Of a DNA stretch of 64,000 bases, positions 8,548-18,338 are shown piece after piece (the stretch's first letter is position 1; every line of letters starts with the position of its first letter). The notes beneath the pieces were generated by a model. That model was given only the letters and a program-made list of their open reading frames with translations. It was not told the DNA's origin and made no database searches. The position numbers and the translations under genes were made by a program. Origin of the DNA: Roseicella frigidaeris. GTDB lineage: Bacteria; Pseudomonadota; Alphaproteobacteria; Acetobacterales; Acetobacteraceae. The stretch spans positions 78,598 to 142,597 of the forward strand of contig NZ_QLIX01000012.1 of assembly GCF_003258945.1 (NCBI RefSeq), read 5' to 3'.

Positions 8548-10692
8548 ATGCGGCGACGGGACCGGGCGAGGCATCCTGCGGCGCCGGGGCGCCGGATACC
8601 CTGGCCCCTGCTGCTGCTGGCCGGCGGCTGCCTGCAGGCCGAGGCCCGGGCCCAGGACGGTGAGCCGGAGGCCGCCCCGACCGAGCTGCCGGAGCTCGTC
8701 GTCGAGGCCCGCCCCTCCGAGGCGGCACGGCTGCGCATCCCTCCCGCCCTCGGCGCCAGCGTCACCGAGATCGACCGCGAGGCCATCGAGAGCCTGCCGC
8801 TCGGCGGCTCGGCCCCGCTGAGCCAGGTGCTGCTGCAGGCGCCGGGCGTCGCCGGCGACGCGCAGGGCGACATCCATGTCCGCGGCGACCACCGCAACCT
8901 GCAATACCGCATCGACGGCGTCATGATCCCCGAGGCCATCGGCGGCTTCGCCCAGCTCTTCGAGGCGCGCGGCCTGCGCTCGGTCAGCCTGATCACCGGC
9001 GCGCTGCCGGCGCAATTCGGCCTGCGCACCGCCGGCGTCATCGACCTGCAGCTCCGCTCCGGCGCCGAGAATCCCGGCGGGTCGGCCGGGCTCAGCGGCG
9101 GCAGCCACGGCACCGTGCAGCCCTTCCTGTCCTATGGCGCAGCCATCGGGCCCTTCGAATACTACCTGACCGGCAGCTTCCTCCGCAGCGACCGCGGCTT
9201 CGAGAACCCGACGCCGGCCTACACCGCCCGGAACAACGAGACGGAGCAGCTCCGTGGTCTTGGCAGCTTCGGCTACCGTCTCGACGACCGGACGCGGCTT
9301 GCCCTCATCGCCGGCACCAACCAATCCCGCTTCCAGGTGCCCGCCGTGCCGGACCAGCCCGCCCGCTTCACGGCCTTCGGCCAGGGCAGCCTGGACAGCG
9401 CCGATCTGCGCGCCCGGCAATGGCAGCGCGGCAGCTTCGGCGTGCTGGCGCTGCAGCGGTCTGAGGGCGCGCTGGACACCCAGCTCTCGGCCTATGCGCG
9501 GCAGAGCTCGCTGAACTATCTGCCCGACCTGCTCGGGGAGATGCTGGCAAACGGCGTCGCCGCCGAGACGCGGCGGAACAACCTCTCGATCGGCCTGCAG
9601 GCGGATGCCACCTGGCGCGCCGCGGCGGCGCATACGCTGCGCTTCGGCCTCCTCGCCTCGACCGACACCACCCGCAACCGCATGGCGACCACGGTGCTGC
9701 CGCTCGACGCCGCCGGCAACGCCTTCGACGCGCCCCGCACCATCGCCGACCGCGCGACGCTGACGCAGCAGCTCTACGGCCTCTACCTGCAGGACGAGTG
9801 GCGCCTCACCGAGCGGCTGACCGCCAATCTCGGCGCCCGCTTCGACATCGTGCAGGGGCCGGCCGACGGGTCGCAGCTCAGCCCGCGCGCCAACCTCGTC
9901 TGGCGGGCCACGGAGACGACGACCCTCGCCCTCGGCTATGCCCGCTACTTCACGCCGCCGCCGGCGGAGCTGCTGGCCCGGCCGACCCTGCCCCTCTATG
10001 CCGGCACCACGGCCGCGCCCGCCGTGCCGGGCATCGGCCCGGTGCTGCCGGAGAGTGCGCATTACTTCAATCTCGGCCTGCGCCAGGCGCTCGGCGAGCA
10101 TCTCACCCTCGGCGCCGAGGCCTATTACCGGCAGTCGCGGAACCTGCAGGATCTGGGGCAGTTCGGCACCGCCTACATCTTCTCGCCCTACAACTACCGC
10201 GACGGCCGCCTCTACGGCGTGGAGCTGACGGCGAGCTACCGCGACGGGCCGCTGCTCGCCCATGGCAACCTCGCCTATGGCCGGGCCGAGGGGCGCGACC
10301 CCGTCTCCAACCAGTATCTCCTCGATCCCGCGGAGTATGCCTATGCCCGCGGCAAATATGTCCGGCTCGACCACCTGCAGACCATCACCGGCTCGGCCGG
10401 CCTCGGCTACCGGCCCTGGCCCGGCGGCACGGTCGGGGGCACGCTCGTCTATGCCAGCGGGCTGCGCAGGGGGTTCGCCAACAGCGAGCATGTCACGCCC
10501 TACCTGACGGCCAATCTCAGCCTGGCGCAGGAGTTCGAGCTGCCGCGGGCCGGGCGCTGGACGGCGCGGCTCGACCTGCTGAACATCGGCGACCGGATCT
10601 ACCAGCTCCGCGACGGCACCGGCATCGGGGTCAGCGCGGAGCAGTACGGGCTGCGGCGCGCGGTCTTCGTCAGCCTGTCCCGGGCGCTGTAG
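8548..10692 (+). CDS. TonB-dependent outer-membrane receptor
   Basis: 714 residues. A signal peptide ends around residue 36 (AEARAQDG), followed by a TonB-box-like ELPELVVEA. The plug domain covers about residues 55-165 (VTEIDREAIESLPLGG, HVRGDHRNLQYRIDGV). The rest is a beta-barrel with the usual alternating aromatic strands. The last residues end in SLSRAL rather than a terminal aromatic, slightly unusual for BAM recognition. The divergent MntR-type gene and the 16-nt motif overlapping the promoter suggest a metal-repressed receptor for manganese or another scarce metal complex; substrate is inferred only. A class-typical CzcA/MntH partner is not adjacent. Confidence 0.9.
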   Translation: MRRRDRARHPAAPGRRIPWPLLLLAGGCLQAEARAQDGEPEAAPTELPELVVEARPSEAARLRIPPALGASVTEIDREAIESLPLGGSAPLSQVLLQAPGVAGDAQGDIHVRGDHRNLQYRIDGVMIPEAIGGFAQLFEARGLRSVSLITGALPAQFGLRTAGVIDLQLRSGAENPGGSAGLSGGSHGTVQPFLSYGAAIGPFEYYLTGSFLRSDRGFENPTPAYTARNNETEQLRGLGSFGYRLDDRTRLALIAGTNQSRFQVPAVPDQPARFTAFGQGSLDSADLRARQWQRGSFGVLALQRSEGALDTQLSAYARQSSLNYLPDLLGEMLANGVAAETRRNNLSIGLQADATWRAAAAHTLRFGLLASTDTTRNRMATTVLPLDAAGNAFDAPRTIADRATLTQQLYGLYLQDEWRLTERLTANLGARFDIVQGPADGSQLSPRANLVWRATETTTLALGYARYFTPPPAELLARPTLPLYAGTTAAPAVPGIGPVLPESAHYFNLGLRQALGEHLTLGAEAYYRQSRNLQDLGQFGTAYIFSPYNYRDGRLYGVELTASYRDGPLLAHGNLAYGRAEGRDPVSNQYLLDPAEYAYARGKYVRLDHLQTITGSAGLGYRPWPGGTVGGTLVYASGLRRGFANSEHVTPYLTANLSLAQEFELPRAGRWTARLDLLNIGDRIYQLRDGTGIGVSAEQYGLRRAVFVSLSRAL

Positions 10693-10847
10693 GATATCCG
10701 GTCTGCCGCCGGCCTGGGCAGCCCTGCCGTCCCGCTGCGCAGCCGGCGCCGCACCGGCCGCATCTTCCGCGCTCCGGGTCCCGATAGGTGCTTCCCAGCG
10801 GCGGTCATGGCCGGTTTGATGGCCCGACCGCGCTGGAGGATCAGCCC

Positions 10848-10892
10848 ATGACGCCACCGCCCGCCCCCCGCCTGCCGCCCCGGCGGGGCTGA
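10848..10892 (+). CDS. Possible 14-aa proline-rich leader peptide upstream of hyuA
   Basis: An ATG preceded by GGAGGA at 10835-10840 (7-nt spacing) opens a frame encoding MTPPPAPRLPPRRG and stops 3 nt before the hyuA ATG. The ribosome site is stronger than the one directly before hyuA, so this mini-ORF may bring ribosomes to hyuA by coupling, or act as a leader with a proline stall. It could also be chance. Confidence 0.4.
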   Translation: MTPPPAPRLPPRRG

Positions 10893-10895
10893 CGC

Positions 10896-12971
10896 ATGGC
10901 CTGGCGCATCGGCGTCGATATCGGCGGCACCTTCACGGATGTGGCGCTGGTCGAGGAGGGCACGGGGCGCCTGGCCGTCGCCAAGGTGCTGACCACGCCG
11001 CCGGATTTCGGCCAGGGCGTGCTGGAGGGGCTGCGGCAGGCGCTGGCCGGCAACGCCATCGCGGCCGCCGAGGTCTCGCTGCTCGCGCATGCCACGACGG
11101 TCGTCACCAACGCGCTGCTGGAGCAGAAGGGCGCCAGGGCCGCCTTCGTCTCGACCCGTGGCTTCCGCGACCTGCTGGAGCTGCGGCGCAGCGCCCGCGC
11201 CGATCTCTACGACCTGTTCCAGGACGGGCCGAGCGTGCTCATCCCGCGCCGGCGCCGCTTCGAGATCACCGGGCGGATCGACGCCCAGGGCGCGGTGGTG
11301 ACGCCGCTGGCGGAGCCGGAGGTGCCGGCGCTGGTCGAGGCGATCCGCGCCTCGGGCGCCGAGACGGTCGGCGTCTCGCTGCTCTTCTCCTTCCTCAACG
11401 ACGCTCATGAGCGGCGGCTGGGCGCGCTGCTGCGCGCCGCCCTGCCGGGGGTGCGGGTCTTCCTCTCCTCCGAGGTGCTGCCCGAGATCCGGGAATACGA
11501 GCGCGCCAGCACCACCGCGGTCTGCGCCTATGTCGGGCCGCTGCTGGAGGGCTACCTGGCGCGGCTGCAGGCGGCGACCGGCCAGCTCGGCCTGCCGCCG
11601 CTGCATGTCATGGGCAGCGGCGGCGGCGTGCTGGACGTGGCGGAATGCCTGCGCATGCCGGCCGCCATCGTCGAGAGCGGCCCGGCCGCCGGGGTGGTGG
11701 CGGCGGCGCTGGTCGGCCGGCAGCTCGGCCTGCCCAACATCCTCTCCTTCGACATGGGCGGCACCACCGCCAAGGCCAGCACCGTCGTCGATGGCACGGT
11801 GACGGTGACCGCGGAGTACGAGGTCGGCGGCAGCGTCAACGGCAAGCGCTTCGTCGCCGGCACCGGCCACCCGATCCGGGTGCCGGTGGTGGATCTGGCC
11901 GAGGTCAGCGCCGGCGGCGGCAGCATCGCCTGGGTCGATCCCGGCGGCGCGCTGAAGGTCGGCCCGCACAGCGCCGGCGCCATGCCCGGCCCCGCCGCCT
12001 ATGGCCGCGGCGGCACCCGGCCGACGGTGACCGATGCCAATATCCTGCTCGGCTACCTGGACGCGACGGCGCTGCTCGACGGCCGGCTGCGGATCGACCG
12101 CGCCGCCGCCGAGCGCGCGGTCGCCGAGCATGTCGCCGGGCCGCTCGGCCTCCCGGTCCTCGAGGCCGCGGCCCGCATCGTCGAGGTGGTGAACGCCAAT
12201 ATGTGCGACGCGCTGCGCATCGTCTCGGTCGAGCGCGGCCATGATGCGCGGGAGTTCAGCCTGATGGCCTTCGGCGGCGCCGGGCCGGTGCATGCCGCCT
12301 TCCTCGCCGCCGAGCTGGGGGTGCCGGAGGTGGTGGTGCCACCCGGCCCCGGCGCCTTCTCGGCGCTCGGCCTGGTGGCGACCGACCTGCGGCGCGACTA
12401 TGCCCGCACCCTCTACGCCACGCTCGACGCCGCCGATCCGGCGCGCATCGCCGAGGTGGTGGCGGCGATGGAGGCCGAGGGCCTCGCCATGCTGGACGCC
12501 GCCGGCGTGCCGGCGGATCGCCGCGCCCTGCTGCGCCAGGCGGATTGCCGCTACCGCCGGCAGGCCTATGAGCTGACGGTGCCGATGCAGGACGGGCCGG
12601 TGACGGCGGCGACCCTCTCGGCGCTGGCCGCCGCCTTCCATGCCCGCCACGCCCAGACCTATGGCCATGCGAACGAGGCCGAGCCGGTGCAGCTCGTCAA
12701 CCTCCGCCTCAGCGCCATCGGCCGCCAACCGGCGCTGACTCTGGCCCAGCCCTGCCGCCCCGAGGCCGCGCGCGCAGGCGAGCGGCCCGTCTGGTTCGAC
12801 GGCGCCCTGCGCCCGACGCGCATCCTCTGGCGCGAGGGCCTGGCGCCGGGCGCGGCGGTGCCCGGCCCGGCGGTGCTCGAGGCGCTCGATTCCACCACCC
12901 TGGTCCCGCCGGGCTGGGTGGCGGCGGTGGCGGAGCACGGGCTGCTGCGCATGACCCGGGGAGACGGCTGA
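10896..12971 (+). CDS. hyuA: Hydantoinase/oxoprolinase subunit A
   Basis: ATP-dependent ring-opening enzyme subunit of the HyuA/5-oxoprolinase-N family, 691 residues, the normal length. The N-terminal GVDIGGTFTDVAL motif and the later LSFDMGGTTAK motif are the two actin-like phosphate-binding loops. The block SGPAAGVV (residues about 263-270) and the region HDAREFSLMAFGGAGP are also family hallmarks. It is followed by hyuB with a TGATG one-base overlap, so the two are co-translated. The pair may hydrolyse a hydantoin, 5-oxoproline, or act as a carboxylase (acetone-carboxylase-like members share the fold); the substrate cannot be chosen from sequence. No transporter of the operon is adjacent. 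Confidence 0.9.
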   Translation: MAWRIGVDIGGTFTDVALVEEGTGRLAVAKVLTTPPDFGQGVLEGLRQALAGNAIAAAEVSLLAHATTVVTNALLEQKGARAAFVSTRGFRDLLELRRSARADLYDLFQDGPSVLIPRRRRFEITGRIDAQGAVVTPLAEPEVPALVEAIRASGAETVGVSLLFSFLNDAHERRLGALLRAALPGVRVFLSSEVLPEIREYERASTTAVCAYVGPLLEGYLARLQAATGQLGLPPLHVMGSGGGVLDVAECLRMPAAIVESGPAAGVVAAALVGRQLGLPNILSFDMGGTTAKASTVVDGTVTVTAEYEVGGSVNGKRFVAGTGHPIRVPVVDLAEVSAGGGSIAWVDPGGALKVGPHSAGAMPGPAAYGRGGTRPTVTDANILLGYLDATALLDGRLRIDRAAAERAVAEHVAGPLGLPVLEAAARIVEVVNANMCDALRIVSVERGHDAREFSLMAFGGAGPVHAAFLAAELGVPEVVVPPGPGAFSALGLVATDLRRDYARTLYATLDAADPARIAEVVAAMEAEGLAMLDAAGVPADRRALLRQADCRYRRQAYELTVPMQDGPVTAATLSALAAAFHARHAQTYGHANEAEPVQLVNLRLSAIGRQPALTLAQPCRPEAARAGERPVWFDGALRPTRILWREGLAPGAAVPGPAVLEALDSTTLVPPGWVAAVAEHGLLRMTRGDG

Positions 12972-14662
12972 TGCGAGACCCGCTGCATGGCATCGATCCC
13001 GCCCGCTTCGAGGTGGTGAAGAACGCGCTGCTCGCCGCCGCCGAGGAGATGAAGATCGTCCTGGCGAAGACCGCCTATTCGCCGCTGCTGAAGGTGGCGG
13101 GCGACTATTCCTGCGGCATCTTCAACGCCCGCGGCGAGATGGTGGCGCAGGGGCCCGACCTGCCGATCCATCTCGGCTCCATGCCGGATGCGGTCGGCAG
13201 CGTGGCGCGCGCCTTCCCCGATGTCGCGCCGGGCGACGTGTTCATCCACAACGACCCCTATCGCGGCGGCTCGCACCTGCCGGACGTCAACGTGGTGATG
13301 CCGGCCTTCCACCAGGGGCGGCTGCTCGGCTTCGGCTGCGTCCGCGCCCATTGGCCGGATATCGGCAGCGCCACGCCCGGCAGCTACGGCGCGGTGACGG
13401 AGATCTATGGCGAGGGGCTGCGCCTGCCACCGGTCCGGCTCTACCGCGACGGCAAGCCGGACCCGTCGGTGGAGGCCATCATCCTCGCCAATGTCCGCAC
13501 CCCGGCGGAGCGGCTGGGCGATATCCGCGCCCAGGTCGCCGCCAACCGGCGGGCGGCGGAGCGGATGATCGGCCTTGCCGGCAAATACGGCGTCGACGAG
13601 CTGTTGCGCATCATGGATGCGGTGCTCGACTATTCCGAGACGATGATGCGCCAGGCGCTGCGGGCGCTGCCGGATGGCGATGCCGGCTTCGAGGATATCA
13701 TCGACGGCGACGGCATCCTGGAGCCGGGCGAGGATGCGGACCGCCCGTTCCGCCTCCGGCTCGCGCTCCGCAAGCGCGGCGACACCATCGCCGCGGATTT
13801 CGCCGGCTCCGACCCGCAGGTGCCGGGGCCGATGAACGCGCCGCTCAGCGTCACCGCCTCCGGCGTCTATGCGGCCCTGAAGATGATCGTCGACCCGGAC
13901 AGCCTGATCCCGCCGAATTCCGGCTGCTGGCGGCCGGTGACGGTGACGGCGCCACCCGGCAGCGTGGTGAACGCGCAGGAGCCGGCGCCGGTGGTCTATG
14001 CCAACCACGAGATGTCGCACCGCGTCTCCGAGATGGTCTTCGCCGCCATGTACGGCATCACGCCGGACCGGGTGCTGGCCGGCTCCCAGGGCACCAGCGG
14101 CATCACCACCTTCGGCGGCATCGACTACCGCAGCGGCGAGCGCTTCGTCAGCTACGAGAGCACCAAGGGCGGCTTCGGCGCGCGGCCGGTGAAGGACGGC
14201 ATCAACGCCGTCTCGGCGGTGATCAGCAACATGCTGAACACGCCGATCGAGGTGCTGGAGATGAGCGCGCCGCTGCGCGTCGAGGAATACGCGCTGGTGC
14301 CGGACAGCGGCGGCGCCGGCACCTGGCGCGGCGGCCTCGGCGTGCGGCGCTCCTGGCGCGTGCTGGGCCATGCGCTGCGCGGCGCCATGTGCTTCGAGCG
14401 GCAGGTGACGCCGCCCTTCGGCCAGGCCGGCGGCCTGCCGGGCAGCAAGGCCCGGCTCTGGATCACCCTGCCCGACGGCACGCAACGGGTGCTGGCCGGC
14501 AAGGGCGCCTTCACCGCGCCGGAAGGCGCGGTGGTGACGGTGGAGGCGCCGGGCTCCGGCGGCTACGGCCCGCCGGCCGGGCGCGACCGCGCCGCGCTGC
14601 GCGAGGACGTGCTGGACGGCTATGTCACGGCGGAGAGCGCCGACCGCGACTACGGCGGCTGA
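12971..14662 (+). CDS. hyuB: Hydantoinase/oxoprolinase subunit B
   Basis: 563 residues, full length for HyuB/5-oxoprolinase-C. Diagnostic stretches are KTAYSPLLKVAGDYSCGIF near the start, HNDPYRGGSHLPDVNVV (about residues 94-110) with the candidate metal-binding His and Asp, and the C-terminal GGAGTWRGGLGVRRSW block. It forms the catalytic partner of HyuA, with which its start codon overlaps by one base. About 170 bp of non-coding sequence follows before the respiratory operon. Function at family level is certain; substrate unknown. Confidence 0.9.
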   Translation: MRDPLHGIDPARFEVVKNALLAAAEEMKIVLAKTAYSPLLKVAGDYSCGIFNARGEMVAQGPDLPIHLGSMPDAVGSVARAFPDVAPGDVFIHNDPYRGGSHLPDVNVVMPAFHQGRLLGFGCVRAHWPDIGSATPGSYGAVTEIYGEGLRLPPVRLYRDGKPDPSVEAIILANVRTPAERLGDIRAQVAANRRAAERMIGLAGKYGVDELLRIMDAVLDYSETMMRQALRALPDGDAGFEDIIDGDGILEPGEDADRPFRLRLALRKRGDTIAADFAGSDPQVPGPMNAPLSVTASGVYAALKMIVDPDSLIPPNSGCWRPVTVTAPPGSVVNAQEPAPVVYANHEMSHRVSEMVFAAMYGITPDRVLAGSQGTSGITTFGGIDYRSGERFVSYESTKGGFGARPVKDGINAVSAVISNMLNTPIEVLEMSAPLRVEEYALVPDSGGAGTWRGGLGVRRSWRVLGHALRGAMCFERQVTPPFGQAGGLPGSKARLWITLPDGTQRVLAGKGAFTAPEGAVVTVEAPGSGGYGPPAGRDRAALREDVLDGYVTAESADRDYGG

Positions 14663-14835
14663 GGCCGCGTTCCAACCCGGCCCGCGCCGTCGCCCCGGCC
14701 GGCATCGTGCCGCGTCTGTCCCGCGCCTGATCCCGCGGCGGGCCGGGGCAAACCCATCCCCGCCGCCCGCGTTGGCAGGGCACGCGGCCAGGCCGGATGC
14801 GATGCGCCTGCGGCCAGGGGTGGGGCGGATGAGCG

Positions 14836-15537
14836 GTGCATGGTGATCCCGACGAAGCCCGCCCACCGCGCGACGCCTTGCAGGCGCAGCTCTTCCCGCC
14901 CTGGGCCACGCTGGTGGCCCGCCTCGCCCTCCTGGCCCTGGTGCTGCTGCCGCTCGGCCTGCTGGGGCTGCTGATGGCCCTGCAATACTCCCCCTATGTC
15001 ACCGGCCAGGGCATCACGCCCGACCAGCCGGTGCCCTTCAGCCATGAGCATCATGTCGGCGGCCTCGGCCTCGAATGCCGCTACTGCCATGGCGGGGTGG
15101 AGGTCTCGCGCTTCGCCGGCCTGCCGCCGACCGAGACCTGCATGACCTGCCATTCCCAGCTCTGGACCAATGCGGCGATGCTCGCGCCGGTGCGACGCAG
15201 CCTGGCGGAGGATCGGCCGATCCGCTGGCGGCGGGTGAACAACCTGCCGGACTATGTCTATTTCGATCACAGCGTGCATGTGCGCAACGGCGTCGGCTGC
15301 ACGAGCTGCCACGGGCCGGTCGACAGCATGCCGCTGATGCGCCAGGCGGCGCCGCTCACCATGGGCTGGTGCCTCGGCTGCCACCGCGACCCGGCGCCGC
15401 ATCTGCGCCCCGAATCGGAGATCTATGCCGGCCACTGGACGCCGCCCGCGGACCAGGCGGCGCGCGGCGCGGCGCTGATCGGGCATTACGGCATCCGCAC
15501 CGCGCATCTCACGGATTGCTCGGTATGCCACCGGTGA
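14836..15537 (+). CDS. actA: Alternative complex III subunit ActA, pentahaem cytochrome c
   Basis: Electron-transfer subunit of the quinol-oxidising alternative complex III. 233 residues with GTG start. One N-terminal membrane anchor (about residues 25-50) is followed by five CXXCH haem-c sites: CRYCH 81-85, CMTCH 102-106, CTSCH 155-159, CLGCH 179-183 and CSVCH 228-232. Several extra His (for instance FSHEHH at 68-73 and FDHSVH) are candidate distal ligands. Five haems, one anchor and position first in the act cluster match ActA of Rhodothermus-type complexes. Its end overlaps the next gene. Confidence 0.93.
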   Translation: MHGDPDEARPPRDALQAQLFPPWATLVARLALLALVLLPLGLLGLLMALQYSPYVTGQGITPDQPVPFSHEHHVGGLGLECRYCHGGVEVSRFAGLPPTETCMTCHSQLWTNAAMLAPVRRSLAEDRPIRWRRVNNLPDYVYFDHSVHVRNGVGCTSCHGPVDSMPLMRQAAPLTMGWCLGCHRDPAPHLRPESEIYAGHWTPPADQAARGAALIGHYGIRTAHLTDCSVCHR

Positions 15538-18338
15538 GCGGCCTCACGCGGCGGCAGGCGGCGCTCGGCCTGATCGGCGCCGCCCTGGCGGGCAACCTCG
15601 TCGCCTGCTCGGAGCCGGAGGAGGAGATCCTGCCCTATGTGCGGGCGCCCGAGGGGCTGATCCCCGGCGTCGCGCAGCGCTACGCCACCGCCCTGCCGCT
15701 CAACGGCTATGGCCGCGGCGTGCTCTGCACCGCCTTCGAGGGCCGGCCGGTCAAGGTCGAGGGCAATCCGCGGCACCCCGCCAGCCTCGGCGCCACCGAC
15801 CTCTTCGCCGAGGCGGAGCTGATGCAGCTCTACGACCCCGACCGCTCGCGCAGCCCGCGCCGGCAGGGGCGCATCGCCAGCTGGGAGGGCTTCCTGGCGG
15901 AGATCCTGCCGCGGCTCGACACGCTGCGGGCGCGCCAGGGCGAGGGGCTGCGGCTGCTGACCGGGCCGCTCACCTCGCCGACGCTGCTGCGCCTGATCGC
16001 CGCCGCGCGCGAGAGCCTGCCGCGCCTGCAATGGCACGCGCATCTGCCGCTGGACGAGGCGAATGCCCGCCGCGGCGCCGCACTGGCCTTCGGGCAGGGG
16101 CTCGACCTGCTGCCGGCGCTCGACCGGGCCGCGGTCATCCTCTGCCTCGATGCCGATCCGCTCGGCCCCGGCCCGGACCAGATCCGCCTGTCGCGGGACT
16201 TCGCGCAGCGGCGCCAGGCGCGGGCGGGCGGCACGCGCTTCAACCGGCTCTATGCGCTGGAGCCGGCGATGTCGCTGACCGGCGCCAATGCCGACCATCA
16301 TCTCGCCGTGCCGCCGGCGGCCTTCCACGCCATCATCCCCTGGCTGGCGGCGGAGCTTGGCGCGCCGCTGCCGCGGCCCGAGCTGCCGGAGGCCGAGGCC
16401 CGGCTGCTGCGCGCCGCGGCGGCGGATCTGCGGGCGAACCAGGGCGCCGCCCTCCTGCTCGCCGGCGAGGCGCTGGCGCCCGAGCTGCACGCCCTGGTGC
16501 ATTGGATCAATGCCCGCCTCGCCGCGCCGCTGCGGGCGGTGGCGCCGGTGCGGCCCGGGGCCGCGCCGCTCGCCGATCTCCTCGCCGCGATGCGCGGGGG
16601 GGAGGTGGACACGCTGCTCATCCTCGGCAGCAACCCGGCCTATGACGCGCCGGCCGATCTCGATGTCGCCGCGGCGCTGCGGCGCGTGCCCTGCACCGTG
16701 CATCACGGCCTGCATGCCGATGAGACGGCCGCCGCCTGCACCTGGCACCTGCCGGCGCCGCATGCGCTGGAGGACTGGGGCGATCTGCGGGCGCGCGACG
16801 GCACCGCCAGCATCGTGCAGCCGCTCATCCGGCCGCTCTATGGCAGCCGCTCGCCGGCGACGCTGCTCGGCCTGCTGCTCGGCCAGCCGGACCTCTCGGC
16901 GCATGCCGCGGTGCGGGCGAGCTGGCGCGGCGGCCGGACGGAGGCGGAATTCGAGGGCTGGTGGCGGCAGGCCTTGCAGGATGGCGTGGTGCCGGACAGC
17001 GCGGCGCCGGCAGTCCCTCTCGGCGAGCCGCGCCTGCCGCCCCTGCCCGCATCGCCGCCTCCGGCCGGGCTGACGCTGCTGCTGCGCCCCGATCCGGCCG
17101 TCTGGGACGGCAGCTTCGCCAACAATGCCTGGTTGCAGGAATGCCCGCAGCCGCTGACCCGCCAGGTCTGGGGCAATGCCGCGCGCCTGGCGCCGGCGGA
17201 TGCGGCGCGGCATGGCGTGGCGGCGGGGGATGTGGTGCGGCTCGACCTCGATGGCCGCAGCCTCGAGGCGACGGCGATGCCGGATGCCGGCGTCGCGGCC
17301 GGCGTCGTCGCGCTCAGCCTCGGCCAAGGCCGGCAGCGCGCCGGCGCGATCGGCGACGGCGTCGGCGCGGATGCGTATCGGCTGCGGCACTCCGCGGCGC
17401 CCTGGGTGCGGCCGGGGCTGCGCCTGAGCCCGACCGGGCGGCGCGCGCCACCGCTGCTGGCGCAGCAGGAGCAGCGGCTGGAGGGCGAGGCGCGGGCGCT
17501 GCTGCCGCTGGTGCCGCTGGCGGCGGTGCAGCAGGCGGGCCCGGCGGCGCCGGCCGCCGCCGAGAGGCCGAGCTTCCTGCCGCCCCAGGCGCCGGGCCCG
17601 ACGGCCTGGGCGATGGCCATCGACACCACGCTCTGCATCGGCTGCAACGCCTGCATCCTGGCCTGCCAGGCGGAGAACAACATCCCGGTCGTCGGCCCGG
17701 AGGAGGTGGCTCGGGGCCGCGACATGCACTGGCTGCGCATCGACACCTATGTGCAGGAGGCGGGCGGCGCCATGCGGCCCGGCTTCCAGCCGGTCCCCTG
17801 CATGCAGTGCGAGGCGGCGCCCTGCGAGCCGGTCTGCCCCGTCGCCGCCTCGGTGCATGACAGCGAGGGGCTGAACCTGCAGGTCTACAACCGCTGCATC
17901 GGCACCCGCTTCTGCCAGAGCAATTGCCCCTACAAGGTGCGGCGCTTCAACTACTTCGGCTATGCCGACGGGCAGGAATACGCGAACCAGGGCGCGCCTG
18001 TCGTGGCCGCGCAGCGCAACCCGGAGGTCTCGGTGCGCGCCCGCGGCGTGATGGAGAAATGCACCTACTGCGTGCAGCGCATCAGCGCCGCGCGGCGGGC
18101 GGCGGAGAAGGAGGATCGCGGCCTCGCGCCGGGGGAGGTGGTCACCGCCTGCCAGGCCGCCTGCCCGACCGGCGCCATCCAGTTCGGCAATCTGCGCGAG
18201 GCGGAGTCCGGCCCCGCCCGTCTCCGTCGCGAGCCGCACCATTACGCGCTGCTCGGCGAGCTCGGCACGCGGCCGCGCACCACCTATCTCAAGCGGGTGC
18301 GCAACCCGAACCCGGCGCTGGAGCCGGATGGCGCATGA
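15525..18338 (+). CDS. actB: ActB, molybdopterin-like plus Fe-S hybrid subunit
   Basis: Large periplasm-facing subunit of alternative complex III, 937 residues. The N-terminal part is related to molybdopterin oxidoreductases (TRRQAALGLIGAALAG is a TAT-like signal followed by CSEPEEE), and the C-terminal third is a four-cluster ferredoxin domain. The Cys groups are near residues 704-715 (CIGCNACILAC), 758 (CMQCEAAPCEPVCP), 790 (CIGTRFCQSNC), 845 (CTYC) and 875 (CQAACPTG). Both domains are fused, as in known ActB. The GTG 9 nt further in would give a 4-nt GTGA overlap with actA, the pattern of this operon, and is an equally good start. In the family the pterin-like domain lacks the cofactor. 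Confidence 0.92.
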   Translation: MPPVSGLTRRQAALGLIGAALAGNLVACSEPEEEILPYVRAPEGLIPGVAQRYATALPLNGYGRGVLCTAFEGRPVKVEGNPRHPASLGATDLFAEAELMQLYDPDRSRSPRRQGRIASWEGFLAEILPRLDTLRARQGEGLRLLTGPLTSPTLLRLIAAARESLPRLQWHAHLPLDEANARRGAALAFGQGLDLLPALDRAAVILCLDADPLGPGPDQIRLSRDFAQRRQARAGGTRFNRLYALEPAMSLTGANADHHLAVPPAAFHAIIPWLAAELGAPLPRPELPEAEARLLRAAAADLRANQGAALLLAGEALAPELHALVHWINARLAAPLRAVAPVRPGAAPLADLLAAMRGGEVDTLLILGSNPAYDAPADLDVAAALRRVPCTVHHGLHADETAAACTWHLPAPHALEDWGDLRARDGTASIVQPLIRPLYGSRSPATLLGLLLGQPDLSAHAAVRASWRGGRTEAEFEGWWRQALQDGVVPDSAAPAVPLGEPRLPPLPASPPPAGLTLLLRPDPAVWDGSFANNAWLQECPQPLTRQVWGNAARLAPADAARHGVAAGDVVRLDLDGRSLEATAMPDAGVAAGVVALSLGQGRQRAGAIGDGVGADAYRLRHSAAPWVRPGLRLSPTGRRAPPLLAQQEQRLEGEARALLPLVPLAAVQQAGPAAPAAAERPSFLPPQAPGPTAWAMAIDTTLCIGCNACILACQAENNIPVVGPEEVARGRDMHWLRIDTYVQEAGGAMRPGFQPVPCMQCEAAPCEPVCPVAASVHDSEGLNLQVYNRCIGTRFCQSNCPYKVRRFNYFGYADGQEYANQGAPVVAAQRNPEVSVRARGVMEKCTYCVQRISAARRAAEKEDRGLAPGEVVTACQAACPTGAIQFGNLREAESGPARLRREPHHYALLGELGTRPRTTYLKRVRNPNPALEPDGA

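Noticed and set aside
10693..10834. Possible riboswitch before hyuA
   Set aside because: I looked for cobalamin, TPP and glycine aptamer cores and saw none.
8533..10857. Minus-strand frame opposite the TonB receptor
   Set aside because: No recognisable domain; receptor motifs on the plus strand explain the region.
15486..18242. Long minus-strand frame of about 900 codons opposite actB
   Set aside because: Same GC-driven antisense artefact; Arg/Gln/Gly-rich translation, no start signal, while ActB motifs are clear on the plus strand.
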